Assembly (NCBI GenBank): GCA_016213325.1
Contig: JACRAY010000007.1
Location: 156,678 to 220,677, forward strand
Length of the DNA: 64,000 nucleotides
Origin: Burkholderiales bacterium
Lineage (GTDB): Bacteria > Pseudomonadota > Gammaproteobacteria > Burkholderiales > Burkholderiaceae_C
Reading direction: 5' to 3'
The position numbers and the translations under genes were made by a program. Of the stretch, positions 32,776 through 41,574 are shown in pieces (the stretch's first letter is position 1; each line of letters opens with the position of its first letter). The notes below the pieces were generated by a model, which ran no database searches, had not been told where the DNA came from, and saw nothing but the letters and a program-made list of their open reading frames with translations.

Positions 32776-33365
32776 CGATCGAACTCAGGACGCTTTACGA
32801 CCCGCCCAAGGAGCGCACGCTCCTGAAGGAAATCCACGCACTCGACAAGCACTGCCGCCGCTTCATCGAGCTGTCACCGTTCCTGGTGCTGGCGAGTTGC
32901 GACGCGTCGCACAACCTCGACGCCTCGCCGCGCGGCGGGGACCCCGGCTTCTGCAAGGTTACCGGCGACGGCCAGCTGCTCATTCCCGATGCGCCGGGCA
33001 ACAACCGGCTCGACTCGCTGCAAAACATCGTGGCCACCGGCAAGGTGGGGCTGCTCTTCATGATCCCGGGGTTCGACGAGACGCTGCGCGTGAACGGCGC
33101 GGCCGTCGTCTCCACGGACCCCAGTGACATCGCCGCCTGCACCAACGAGCGGCGCGCACCCAAGGCTGTCATCCGCCTGCAGGTCGAAGCGGCCTACCTG
33201 CATTGCGCCAAGGCCTTCATGCGCTCGAAGTTGTGGAGCCCGGCAGCGCAGGTGGACCGCGCTGCGATGCCGACCATCGGCCAGGTCATTGCCGACCAGA
33301 CCGGCATGGAGGTGCCCATCGAGACGCGGGAGCAGATGGAAGCGCGTTACCGCCCCGACCTCTGA
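32772..33365 (+). CDS. Pyridoxamine 5'-phosphate oxidase-family flavoprotein (MSMEG_1061-like)
   Basis: 197-residue split-barrel FMN-binding protein. SPFLVLASCDASHNLDASPRG (shown in part as SPFLVLASCD and DASPRGGDPGF) is the typical flavin-binding start of the family, and the C-terminus has the SKLW...QVDR-like end (here MRSKLWSPAAQVDRAAMP). Such proteins reduce or bind diverse ligands; substrate unknown. Translationally coupled to the preceding gene. Confidence 0.82.
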   Translation: MTIELRTLYDPPKERTLLKEIHALDKHCRRFIELSPFLVLASCDASHNLDASPRGGDPGFCKVTGDGQLLIPDAPGNNRLDSLQNIVATGKVGLLFMIPGFDETLRVNGAAVVSTDPSDIAACTNERRAPKAVIRLQVEAAYLHCAKAFMRSKLWSPAAQVDRAAMPTIGQVIADQTGMEVPIETREQMEARYRPDL

Positions 33366-33445
33366 CGCGAGGCGGCGGCGGCGTCCTACGCCGTTGCGCG
33401 CAGCACAATCAGCCGCCGGACGCCCGCGGGCGTTAACACTAAGGC

Positions 33446-33943
33446 ATGAATTGGCAGCATCGGCTGCTCGCCTTCCCGCTCCTGGCGCTGGCCGCCTGCG
33501 CCGGACTGCAGGAGCCGCACGCGTACGTCGGCGGCAACTTCACCCTGAGGCGTCCGGCGCTGGTCACGGCCTTCGTGCTCACCAACCAGCAAAGCGGCGA
33601 GGAGTACCTGTTGCCCTTTACCAAGCGCCGGCAGTTCGAGGCCGGCCACAACGAAACAACCATGGTTCGCGTGCCACCCGGCAACTACCGCCTGACGCAT
33701 TGGATCGTGTTCGATGCCAAACGCGGGCCGAACGGCAAGGCCGGGGACTTTCGTGCAGAGATGACGCCAGGCCCGGCGAGCGAGCCCTTCACGCTGCGCG
33801 GCAACGAGCTGCTGTTCCTGGGCAAGTTCACCGCGGACAACGAGTCGGTCCGGGGCTACATCAGCTCCACCACGTCGGGGAGCTGGACCATCGAGCGCAC
33901 GTCGCCCGACCGGGTGAAGCGCGACCTTATGCCGGGCTCTTGA
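33446..33943 (+). CDS. Hypothetical lipoprotein
   Basis: 165 residues with a signal peptide and lipobox (LLALAAC, Cys18). The mature domain looks beta-rich and resembles short carboxypeptidase-regulatory or DUF-type envelope proteins (VPPGNYRLTHW is a typical strand-turn). Function unknown. Its 3' end overlaps the convergent rhlE gene by 17 bases. Confidence 0.7.
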   Translation: MNWQHRLLAFPLLALAACAGLQEPHAYVGGNFTLRRPALVTAFVLTNQQSGEEYLLPFTKRRQFEAGHNETTMVRVPPGNYRLTHWIVFDAKRGPNGKAGDFRAEMTPGPASEPFTLRGNELLFLGKFTADNESVRGYISSTTSGSWTIERTSPDRVKRDLMPGS

Positions 33944-35363
33944 AGAGCGCGGCCACCTTGCGCTTGGTCTTGATGTTGGCCGACACCCGGCTGGCAGCTA
34001 CGCCGGGCTTGGCGCTTTCCCACGAGGGCGCGGCTTCGGTCACGGGCGCCTGGTAGGGCTGGTCGAAGAACGGGTCCGACGCCTGGCCGGAGCGGCGCTC
34101 ACGCTCGCGCGGCGGCTCGCGCCGTTCGCGCGGTTCGTCCAGCACGTCGCGCGGGTCGCCCAGCTCGCCCTTCTCGCGCCACGCGCGGCGGCCGTCGTTG
34201 ATGCGGCCCTTGGGGCGCTCCTCGTCCCACTCCACCGGCTCGATTTCCAGCTTCTTCTTCAGCAGCCGCTCCAGGTCGGCCACCAGCCGGCCGTCACCCG
34301 GCGACACCAGCGTGATCGCCAGCCCTTCGGCGCCGGCGCGGCCGGTGCGGCCGATGCGGTGGATGTAGTCCTCGGGATTGAACGGCACGTCGTAGTTGAA
34401 GACCGCCGGCACGTCCTTGATGTCGAGGCCGCGCGCCGCGACGTCGGTGGCCACCAGCAGGTCCATGTTGCCCTGCTTGAACGCTTCCAGCGCCTTCAGG
34501 CGTTCGTCCTGGCTCTTGTCGCCGTGCATCGCCACGGCCCGCAGGCCGTCGCGTTCCAGCGCGCGCGCGAGCCGGGCGCAGCCCAGCTTGCTGTTGACGA
34601 ACACGAAAGCCTGGCTCAGGCCGCGCTGGCGCACCAGTTGCTTGAGCGCGCGGCGCTTGTCGTCCTCGGGCACGCTGAAGAAGTGCTGTTCGACGGTGGT
34701 CGCGGTCGAATTGGGCTTCGACACTTCGACGGTGACCGGGTCGTTCAGGTAGCTGTTGGCCAGCCGCCGGATCTCGGGCGAGAAGGTGGCCGAGAACAGC
34801 AGCGTGGTGCGTTGCTTGGGCAGGAAGGCCAGGATGCGCTGCAGGTCGGGCAGGAAGCCGATGTCCAGCATGCGGTCGGCCTCGTCGAGCACCACGTACT
34901 CGACCTGGTTCAGCACCGCGTTCTTCGATTCGATGTGGTCGAGCAGGCGGCCGGGCGTGGCCACGAGGATTTCGACGCCCTTCTTCAGCTCCGCCGTCTG
35001 GGGCTTCATGTCCATCCCGCCGAACACCACCGCGCTGCGCAGGTTGGTGTACTTCGCGTACATCTTCACCTGCTGAGCCACCTGGTCGGCCAGCTCCCGC
35101 GTGGGCAGCAGCACCAGCGCACGCACCGGGTGCCGCGCGGGTGAGGTGGACGAGTTTTCGTGCTTCAGCATGCGCTGCAGCAGGGGCAGCGAGAAGGCGG
35201 CGGTCTTGCCGGTGCCGGTCTGGGCCGCGCCCATGACGTCGCGGCCCTGCAGGACGATGGGGATCGCCTGGGCCTGGATCGGGGTCATGGACTCGTAGCC
35301 CATCTCGGCTACGGCGCGGGCCAGCGGTTCGGCCAGCGACAGTTGGGAAAACGAAAGTGTCAT
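33927..35363 (-). CDS. rhlE: DEAD-box RNA helicase RhlE
   Basis: ATP-dependent RNA helicase for ribosome assembly or RNA turnover. 478 residues with all core motifs: Q-motif (YESMTPIQAQAIP), AQTGTGKT, PTRELA, TPGR, DEAD, SAT, and HRIGRTGR. The C-terminal tail (residues about 385-478) is charged, arginine- and proline-rich and unstructured, as in RhlE proteins. The start ATG at 35363 is chosen from family alignment over an upstream frame. Confidence 0.93.
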   Translation of the reverse strand: MTLSFSQLSLAEPLARAVAEMGYESMTPIQAQAIPIVLQGRDVMGAAQTGTGKTAAFSLPLLQRMLKHENSSTSPARHPVRALVLLPTRELADQVAQQVKMYAKYTNLRSAVVFGGMDMKPQTAELKKGVEILVATPGRLLDHIESKNAVLNQVEYVVLDEADRMLDIGFLPDLQRILAFLPKQRTTLLFSATFSPEIRRLANSYLNDPVTVEVSKPNSTATTVEQHFFSVPEDDKRRALKQLVRQRGLSQAFVFVNSKLGCARLARALERDGLRAVAMHGDKSQDERLKALEAFKQGNMDLLVATDVAARGLDIKDVPAVFNYDVPFNPEDYIHRIGRTGRAGAEGLAITLVSPGDGRLVADLERLLKKKLEIEPVEWDEERPKGRINDGRRAWREKGELGDPRDVLDEPRERREPPRERERRSGQASDPFFDQPYQAPVTEAAPSWESAKPGVAASRVSANIKTKRKVAALFKSPA

Positions 35364-35416
35364 GGTCAACCGCGTATTGTCGCACTTAGTCGGGCGAGGG
35401 GCTGTACAGGCGATTT

Positions 35417-35435
35417 GCTGGGGTTGCACCCCAGC
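35417..35435. repeat. palindrome GCTGGGGT-TGC-ACCCCAGC
   Basis: Eight-base perfect arms and a three-base loop upstream of rhlE and downstream of the SulP gene. A second element GTAGGCTT...CCAGCTAC (35472-35493) lies nearby. The same GCTGGGG motif occurs at 51293-51355. Confidence 0.55.
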
Positions 35436-35496
35436 CTGCGGGTTACGGGTTCCGATGCGACGGGCCTTCTCGTAGGCTTGAAACCCCAGCTACGCA

Positions 35497-37632
35497 TCAC
35501 TCGAGGACCGCCCGAAGCTGGCGCGTGGTGGCGCCCAGGCGGCGCGTGCCGATCTGCGCCAGGTTGCTCATGAACACCAGCGCGTCGGCGGGATGCTCCG
35601 CCGCCCACTGGTCGAAGCGCTCGCGCGACAGGCGCATCAGGGTGGTCGGCTCATGCTCTGCGCCTGCACAGGCCGAGCGCGGCTGGCCGTTCAGGAAGGC
35701 CATCTCGCCGAAGGCCATGCCGCGGCCCACCGTCGCCAGCCGCAGGCCCTTGCCGGGCGGCCAGGCGGTGCACAGGGTCACATGGCCCGACTGCACGATC
35801 AGCATGTCGCGGGCTCGGTCGCCGGCGGCGAACACCTGCTCGCCCGCTTGCAGCGACTGCGCCTGTAATTGCTCCTGCAGCGAGTCGTGGCCAGCGGCGC
35901 TCAGGCCTTCGGCCAGCTCTCCCAGCACCTCCTGCCGCGCGGCCGCGGCTCGGGCTTCGGGCGGGCGCTCGTCGAGGATCGCGTCCTCGGCGCGCTCCAG
36001 CGCCCGGTCGAGGTCCGCGAACTGGTGCACCTGCGCAGGCACCGAGCGCGCGGCGTGGCGGTCGAGCCCGCAGACCACCACGTCCTTGCCGTTGTTGGAG
36101 AGGTCGCGCACCAGCGCGTTCAGCCGCACCAGCGCCGTCGCATCCCAGGCCGGCACCCGGCTCGCATCCAGGATCACCCAGCGATGCTGCGGCTGCAGCA
36201 GCGATACCACCTGTTCCGACAGGTGCGCCGCGACGCCGAACGACATCACGCCCTGCAACTCGAAGACGGCCACCATGCGCATGCGCGGCGCCAGCCACGC
36301 GTCGGCCGTGGCACGGCGCAGCCGCCGCGAATGCAGCTCGCCTTCGAGCAGCGAGCGGCGCAGCGCCGTGTTGGCCGAGGCGCGCAGCAGCACGAAGGTG
36401 GCGACGACCAGGCCCGCGACCAGCGCGCCGACGCCGCCCGACACCGCGAACACCATCGCCACCAGCCAGCCCTGGCTCCAGGTGGCGGGCGCCGCGTTGG
36501 CGTATTCCTTCGACCACAAGACAGCCGGCACCTGCGTCAGGCCGGCCAGCAGCAGCGCGCCCGACAGGCAGGCCATGGGCACCAGCGGCAGCCACAGCGA
36601 GCCGGTGGCGGCCACCACCAGCAGCACAGCCACATGCGTGGGCGAGACCACCGGCGACGGACCGGCGCGCGCCAGCGCAGCGCGCGAGCGCGACGGGCTG
36701 GTCGACGCGGGGATCATCCCGCACACCGCGCACAGCACGCCGAGCAGGCTTTCGCGCCTGAGGGCCGCGTTGGGTTCGCTGCGCAAGCCGTGGTCGAGGT
36801 CGAGCTCCTGGTTGAACACCAGGATGTCGATGCTGTTGACGATGGCCATCAGCATCGCCAGCGAGACCAGCTCGAAGCCCTTGGCCTGGATCACTTCGAG
36901 CCACGGCACCGACTGCCAGTCGGGCACCGGCGGCCACGCAAAAGCCTCCGGGGTGGCGGCCGGCCGGAAGCCGGCCAGCCCGGTGATGGCAATGAAGGCC
37001 GCCACGCCGGCCACGGCAGGCAGCATGCCGGGCAGGCGCGGCCAGCGTTTCTGCAGCGCATAGGCCAGCCCCACCACGGCCAGCGCCGCCAGCAGGTGGC
37101 GCAGCGTCCCCGTGTCGAGGCCCAGCGAGCCCGCGCCGAAGCCGCCCGTCACCTGCGACAGGATCATCGACAGCCCCACGCCGGCGGCGAAGCCGTGCGT
37201 GACGGAAATGGGCAGGAAGCGCGCCAGCGAGGCGAGCCGCAGCACGCCGAACAGCCACTGGAAGCCGAAGCCGATGCCGACCGTGGCGCCGCACACGGCC
37301 AGCACCTGGTAAGGCGACAGCGCCAGGTGCGGCGGCATGTTCATCGCAGTGATGACCACGCTGGCGAACAGCAAGGCCACCACCGTCGTCGGCGCGTGCA
37401 CGACGCCCGCGCGCGGCGCAAAGATCGCCAGCACGGCGCTGGGGAGGGCGGCGGACCAGAGGGCGAGTGCAGCGACGGGCAGTTGCCCGGCCAGCGGGGC
37501 GAAGGCAATGAGCCCCAGCCCCAGGGCGTGCGGCACCGTGATGGCCGCGGCCGACAGGCCGGCGAGCACGCCGGAGCCGCGCTGCCTGTCAGGCAATGCC
37601 CCGGGGGGCGCGGCGCCGAAGGTGCTGCTCAC
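35497..37632 (-). CDS. SulP-family anion transporter with STAS and cyclic-nucleotide-binding domains
   Basis: 711-residue inner-membrane protein. Residues about 20-415 form the SulP transport domain with ten or more hydrophobic helices; residues about 440-540 a STAS domain; residues about 580-690 a cyclic-nucleotide-binding (Crp-like) domain with FGEMAFLNGQPRSA. SulP proteins move sulfate, bicarbonate or dicarboxylates. The added cNMP domain suggests regulation by a cyclic nucleotide or another small ligand; the transported anion is not evident. Confidence 0.88.
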   Translation of the reverse strand: MSSTFGAAPPGALPDRQRGSGVLAGLSAAAITVPHALGLGLIAFAPLAGQLPVAALALWSAALPSAVLAIFAPRAGVVHAPTTVVALLFASVVITAMNMPPHLALSPYQVLAVCGATVGIGFGFQWLFGVLRLASLARFLPISVTHGFAAGVGLSMILSQVTGGFGAGSLGLDTGTLRHLLAALAVVGLAYALQKRWPRLPGMLPAVAGVAAFIAITGLAGFRPAATPEAFAWPPVPDWQSVPWLEVIQAKGFELVSLAMLMAIVNSIDILVFNQELDLDHGLRSEPNAALRRESLLGVLCAVCGMIPASTSPSRSRAALARAGPSPVVSPTHVAVLLVVAATGSLWLPLVPMACLSGALLLAGLTQVPAVLWSKEYANAAPATWSQGWLVAMVFAVSGGVGALVAGLVVATFVLLRASANTALRRSLLEGELHSRRLRRATADAWLAPRMRMVAVFELQGVMSFGVAAHLSEQVVSLLQPQHRWVILDASRVPAWDATALVRLNALVRDLSNNGKDVVVCGLDRHAARSVPAQVHQFADLDRALERAEDAILDERPPEARAAAARQEVLGELAEGLSAAGHDSLQEQLQAQSLQAGEQVFAAGDRARDMLIVQSGHVTLCTAWPPGKGLRLATVGRGMAFGEMAFLNGQPRSACAGAEHEPTTLMRLSRERFDQWAAEHPADALVFMSNLAQIGTRRLGATTRQLRAVLE

Positions 37633-37659
37633 CGAATCAGGTTACACGACTTTCGAGGC

Positions 37660-37682
37660 GGTGGGCAGCTTCGCTGCCCACC
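37660..37682. repeat. palindrome GGTGGGCAGC-N3-GCTGCCCACC (copy 2)
   Basis: Identical 10-base arms to the element at 16608-16630 with loop TTC instead of AGA. It lies between the SulP start and the metallopeptidase stop, both on the minus strand, and ends five bases from the metallopeptidase TAG. Confidence 0.55.
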
Positions 37683-37687
37683 AATGA

Positions 37688-38554
37688 CTAGAGGTTGCGA
37701 GCGCTGAACGTATCGCAAGCCTTCACGCTGCCGCTCTTGAACCCGGTCATGAACCAGCGCTGCCGCTGCTCGCTCGACCCGTGCGTGAAGCTGTCCGGCA
37801 CCACCGCCTTGCCGGCCGAGCGCTGCAGCGCGTCGTCGCCGATCTTCGCGGCGGCGTTCATCGCTTCCTCGATGTCGCCCTGCTCCAGGATCTGCCGCGA
37901 GGCCTGCGCGTGATGCCCCCACACGCCGGCGAAACAGTCGGCCTGCAGTTCGAGCCGCACGCTCATCTCGTTGGCGGCGCGGCCGCCGCGCGAGCGGGCG
38001 GCTTCGACCTTGTCGGTGATGCCCAGGACGTGTTGCACGTGGTGCCCCACCTCGTGCGCGATCACGTAGGCTTGCGCGAAGTCGCCGGGCGCGCCCATGC
38101 GGGTCTTCAGCGTCTCGTAGAAGCCCAGGTCGATGTAGACCTTCTGGTCGCCGGGGCAGTAGAACGGGCCCATGGCCGACTGGCCGGTGCCGCAGGCGGT
38201 GCCCACGGCGCCGCGGAATAGCACCAGCTTGGGCTCGCGGTAGGTCGCGCCGCCCTGGGCAAACAGCTGCTTCCACACGTCTTCGGTGTCGGCCAGCACG
38301 GTCGACACGAATTTCGCCATGGGGTCGTTCTGCGGCGGCGCAGGTGCCGGGCCCTGCTGGGTGGCGACCGTCCCGCCACCGCCGCTCAATATGTTCAGGA
38401 TCGTCAGCGGGTTGATGCCGAAGATGGCGCCCCCCACCAGCGCGATGACGATGGTGCCGATGCCGACGCTGCGCCCGCCCAGGCCGAACCCGCCACCGCC
38501 GCCTGCGCGACGGTCTTCCACGTTGCTCGATTCCCGGTTGCCTTCCCATCGCAT
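37688..38554 (-). CDS. Neutral zinc metallopeptidase (YpfJ family)
   Basis: 288-residue membrane-anchored protein. A glycine-rich N-terminus and one transmembrane helix (residues about 31-50) are followed by an extracytoplasmic zinc-peptidase-like domain with HEVGHH (near 168-173) and a downstream Glu in the LELQADCFAG segment. The family is widespread and annotated as putative neutral zinc metallopeptidase; substrates unknown. Confidence 0.88.
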   Translation of the reverse strand: MRWEGNRESSNVEDRRAGGGGGFGLGGRSVGIGTIVIALVGGAIFGINPLTILNILSGGGGTVATQQGPAPAPPQNDPMAKFVSTVLADTEDVWKQLFAQGGATYREPKLVLFRGAVGTACGTGQSAMGPFYCPGDQKVYIDLGFYETLKTRMGAPGDFAQAYVIAHEVGHHVQHVLGITDKVEAARSRGGRAANEMSVRLELQADCFAGVWGHHAQASRQILEQGDIEEAMNAAAKIGDDALQRSAGKAVVPDSFTHGSSEQRQRWFMTGFKSGSVKACDTFSARNL

Positions 38555-38584
38555 GGTGTTCTCCTGCTGCGGTAAATTGGCGTC

Positions 38585-39223
38585 ATGCCTTGCGTCCTGG
38601 TCACCGGCTTCGACCCCTTCGGGGGGCAGCCCGTCAATCCGAGCCTGCAGGCCGTCCGATCATTGCACGGCAGCACAGTCCTGGGCCACCAGGTGATAGG
38701 GGCCGAGCTTCCCACCGTTTTCGGGCAGTCGATGCAGGTCCTGCGCGCCTTGTTGCGCCAGCACCGTCCCACGCTGGTCCTTTGCACCGGCCAGGCCGGC
38801 GGCCGCGCCGCGATCTCGCTGGAACGCGTGGCCATCAACGTCAACGACGCGCGCATCCCCGACAACGCCGGTGCACAGCCGGTGGACACGCCGGTGGTGG
38901 AACACGGCCCCGCGGCCTATTTCACCGGCCTGCCCGTCAAGGCCATCCTCCAGGCCCTGCTGGACGCCGGCATCAATGCCGAGGTGTCGCAGACCGCGGG
39001 CACCTTCGTGTGCAACCACGTGTTCTACGGCCTCATGCACGAGCTGGCCAGCAACCCCGAATGCGGCGGCATGCGCGGCGGCCTGGTCCACGTGCCCTGG
39101 TTGCCCGAGCAGGGGCAGCCCTCGATGCGCATGGCCGAGGTGGTGGCGGGCCTTCGCATCGCCATCGAGTGCGCGCTCACGACTCGGCACGATATCCGCA
39201 AGCAGGCTGGTGCTTTGAACTGA
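38585..39223 (+). CDS. pcp: Pyrrolidone-carboxylate peptidase (pyroglutamyl peptidase I)
   Basis: Cytoplasmic cysteine peptidase (C15) that removes N-terminal pyroglutamate from peptides. 212 residues, normal length. N-terminal VTGFDPFGG (6-14), Glu in LERVAINVNDARIPDN near residue 79, catalytic Cys in FVCNHVFYG near 142 and His in GLVHVPWLP near 166 complete the triad. Divergent from the metallopeptidase; a CAGAAGACG repeat follows. Confidence 0.92.
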   Translation: MPCVLVTGFDPFGGQPVNPSLQAVRSLHGSTVLGHQVIGAELPTVFGQSMQVLRALLRQHRPTLVLCTGQAGGRAAISLERVAINVNDARIPDNAGAQPVDTPVVEHGPAAYFTGLPVKAILQALLDAGINAEVSQTAGTFVCNHVFYGLMHELASNPECGGMRGGLVHVPWLPEQGQPSMRMAEVVAGLRIAIECALTTRHDIRKQAGALN

Positions 39224-39235
39224 AAGTAGCTTTCT

Positions 39236-39353
39236 GGTTGGGCCTTGAACGCAGAAGACGCAGAAAAAATACAAAAGACGCAGAAGAATTCAAATTGCCT
39301 TTTCTGCGTCCTTTTTGAATTCCTTCTGCGCCTTCTGCGTTCAAGACCTAACC
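39236..39353. repeat. CAGAAGACG palindromic repeat, copy 2
   Basis: Inverted repeat with left arm GGTTGGGCCTTGAACGCAG... and right arm ...TTCTGCGTTCAAGACCTAACC, between convergent pcp and GST genes. The right arm includes the GST stop codon. Core shared with copies 1 and 3. Confidence 0.8.
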
Positions 39354-40013
39354 GGGAATCCCGAACGTCCCCCCACGCTCCTGCGCGCGCTGGAAGGCCG
39401 GGCGCTCCTTCATGCGATCGAGGATCTTGGCGACACTCGGGTAGGCATCGAGGCCGACGCGCCTGCGCGCGGCTTCCAGCGGATAGCTCATCTGGATGTC
39501 GGCCGCGCTGAAGGCATCGCCCGCGAACCACGGGCGGGTGGCCAGCTCCGACTCGATCCACTCCAGGTTGCGCTTCAACTGCGGGTAGGCCCACGAGTCG
39601 CGGCCCTGGTTGGCGATCTTGCGGGTGACCGGCTTGACGAAGAAGGGCACCGGCGCCGACTCGATGCGGTCGAACAGCAGCTTGATGAACAGCGGCGGCA
39701 TCAGCGAGCCCTCGGCATAGTGCAGCCAGTACAGGTAGCGCTCGCGCCCCGCCGTGCCCGGCGCGGGGGCCAGCAGCGGCCCATGGCGTTCGACCAGGTA
39801 CTCCAGGATGGCGCCCGACTCGGCGAGCACCAGCGCACCGTCGGTGATCACGGGCGACTTGCCCAACGGATGCACCGCCTTCAGCTCCGGCGGCGCCAGC
39901 ATCGTCTTGGGGTTGCGCTCGTACAGCTTTACCTCGTAGGGCAGGCCCAGTTCTTCCAGGACCCACAGCACGCGGTGCGACCGCGACAGGTTCAAGTGAT
40001 GCACGGTGATCAT
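39348..40013 (-). CDS. Glutathione S-transferase
   Basis: 221-residue cytosolic GST. N-terminal thioredoxin-like domain (1-80) with SRSHRVLWVLEE at the active-site helix, cis-Pro segment KSPVITDG (53-60) and ESGAILEYL (65-73), then an all-helical C-terminal domain. It conjugates or transfers glutathione; the substrate is unknown. Its TAG stop lies inside the right arm of the palindromic repeat. Confidence 0.9.
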   Translation of the reverse strand: MITVHHLNLSRSHRVLWVLEELGLPYEVKLYERNPKTMLAPPELKAVHPLGKSPVITDGALVLAESGAILEYLVERHGPLLAPAPGTAGRERYLYWLHYAEGSLMPPLFIKLLFDRIESAPVPFFVKPVTRKIANQGRDSWAYPQLKRNLEWIESELATRPWFAGDAFSAADIQMSYPLEAARRRVGLDAYPSVAKILDRMKERPAFQRAQERGGTFGIPG

Positions 40014-40047
40014 CGCGGCATCCTAGCGGCTTCGCTAAACTGCCGCC

Positions 40048-40677
40048 ATGAGGCTCCCCCGCTGGTTGGCTGCCGTCGCGGCGCTGCTGCTGGCCGCGTG
40101 CGGCAGCATGGACGTGAACTTCCGCAACGTCGACTGGCCCGGCGCCGGCTACCCGTCGCGCCAGGTGACGGCCGTGCTCACCAAGCCCGAGGGCGAGGGG
40201 CCCTTCCCGGCCGTGGTGCTGCTGCACACCTGCAGCGGGCTGCAGGCGCCCTTGACGCGCGAGTGGCCCGAGTACTTCGTGAGCCTGGGCTACGTGACGC
40301 TGGCGGTGGACACCTTCGGCTCGCGCGGGCTGGGCCCGTGCCCCAACGGCCTGCATGCCGGCGGCCGCCCCGCGATGTCGGACGCCTACAGCGAGATGAC
40401 GCGCGACGCCTACGGCGCGCTCGAGTACCTGGCCGCGCTGCCGTTCGTGAAGGGCGACCGCGTGGCCGTGGTCGGCTTCGCGCTCGGCGGCGAGGCCATC
40501 GACAGCTTCCTCATCCTGCAGCCGCAGCGCCCGCGCGACTTTGCGGCCGCGCTCAGCGTGTACCAGCGCAGCGACGAAGCCAACCGCCTGCCGGCGCTGC
40601 GCATCCCGCTGGCCCAGGTGGCCGGCGGCGAGCCGCGCGAGCGGGTGCGCGCCTTCCTCGCACGGCACCTCCAGTAG
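40048..40677 (+). CDS. Dienelactone-hydrolase-like lipoprotein lacking the catalytic nucleophile
   Basis: 209 residues with a signal peptide and lipobox (LLLAAC, Cys18). The alpha/beta-hydrolase body resembles dienelactone hydrolases (PAVVLLHTCSGLQAP, GYVTLAVDTFGSRG), but the nucleophile elbow reads GFALGG with Ala145 in place of Ser or Cys. The C-terminal part that carries the Asp and His of the triad is short. It is probably a non-catalytic, membrane-anchored relative; a binding role is inference. Confidence 0.75.
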   Translation: MRLPRWLAAVAALLLAACGSMDVNFRNVDWPGAGYPSRQVTAVLTKPEGEGPFPAVVLLHTCSGLQAPLTREWPEYFVSLGYVTLAVDTFGSRGLGPCPNGLHAGGRPAMSDAYSEMTRDAYGALEYLAALPFVKGDRVAVVGFALGGEAIDSFLILQPQRPRDFAAALSVYQRSDEANRLPALRIPLAQVAGGEPRERVRAFLARHLQ

Positions 40678-40722
40678 CCTGCTGACAGCGCTGCGCCGGG
40701 TCCCCCACCTAGAATCGGGGAC

Positions 40723-41574
40723 GTGACCATCCTCAACGCCGACCTGCACTGCCATTCGGTGGTTTCCGACGGCACGCTGACGCCCGAGGCGCTGGCCGCG
40801 CGTGCCGCGGCCAACGGGGTGGAGCTGTGGTCGCTGACCGACCACGACGAGATCGGCGGGCAGCATCGAGCCGCCGCCGCGGCACGCGCGCACGGCATGA
40901 AGTACCTGACAGGCACCGAGATCTCGGTCACGTTCGCTGGCTCCACGGTGCACATCGTCGGGCTGGGATTCGACCCCGACGACGACGAAATGCTGCGCGG
41001 CCTGCTGGCCACGCGAGGCGGGCGCGAGGCGCGCGGGCGCGAGATGGCCGAAGGGCTGGCCAAGGTGGGCATCCGCGGCGCTTTCGAAGGCGCGCTGCAA
41101 TACGTGGGCAACCCCGACCTGATCTCGCGTACGCACTTCGCGCGCTTCCTGGTGGAAACGGGCGTGTGCGCCGACATGAACGAGGTGTTCCGCCGCTTCC
41201 TCACCCCCGGCAAGCCGGGCTACGTGGAGCACAAGTGGGCGTCGCTGGCCGCTGCCATCAGCTGGATCACGCGCGCGGGCGGCCTCGCCGTCATCGCGCA
41301 CCCGGCGCGCTACAGCTTCACCGCCAACGAGGAATGGGCGCTGTTCCTCGAGTTCAAGGCGCACGGCGGGCTGGGCGTCGAAGTGGTCACCGGCAGCCAC
41401 ACGGCCGCCGAGTACGTGGAATACGCGGCAGTGGCGCGCGAGTTCGGGCTGGCCGCCTCGCGCGGCAGCGACTTCCACAGTCCCGAAGAAAGCCGCACCG
41501 ACCTGGGTGCCCTGCCCTACCTGCCCGGCGAGCTCACGCCGGTGTGGGAGCTGCTCGCGCACCGCATCCAGTGA
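40723..41574 (+). CDS. PHP-domain phosphoesterase (3',5'-nucleoside bisphosphate phosphatase / RNase AM-like)
   Basis: 283-residue polymerase-and-histidinol-phosphatase (PHP) enzyme. Metal ligand motifs are complete: DLHCHSVVSDG (7-17), LTDHD (38-42), GTEISV (65-70), HPARY (near 193) and GSDFH (near 250). Members hydrolyse pAp-type nucleotides and trim RNA 5' ends. GTG start at 40723 with GGGGAC upstream. First gene of a tight five-gene run ending in trpS. Confidence 0.88.
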   Translation: MTILNADLHCHSVVSDGTLTPEALAARAAANGVELWSLTDHDEIGGQHRAAAAARAHGMKYLTGTEISVTFAGSTVHIVGLGFDPDDDEMLRGLLATRGGREARGREMAEGLAKVGIRGAFEGALQYVGNPDLISRTHFARFLVETGVCADMNEVFRRFLTPGKPGYVEHKWASLAAAISWITRAGGLAVIAHPARYSFTANEEWALFLEFKAHGGLGVEVVTGSHTAAEYVEYAAVAREFGLAASRGSDFHSPEESRTDLGALPYLPGELTPVWELLAHRIQ

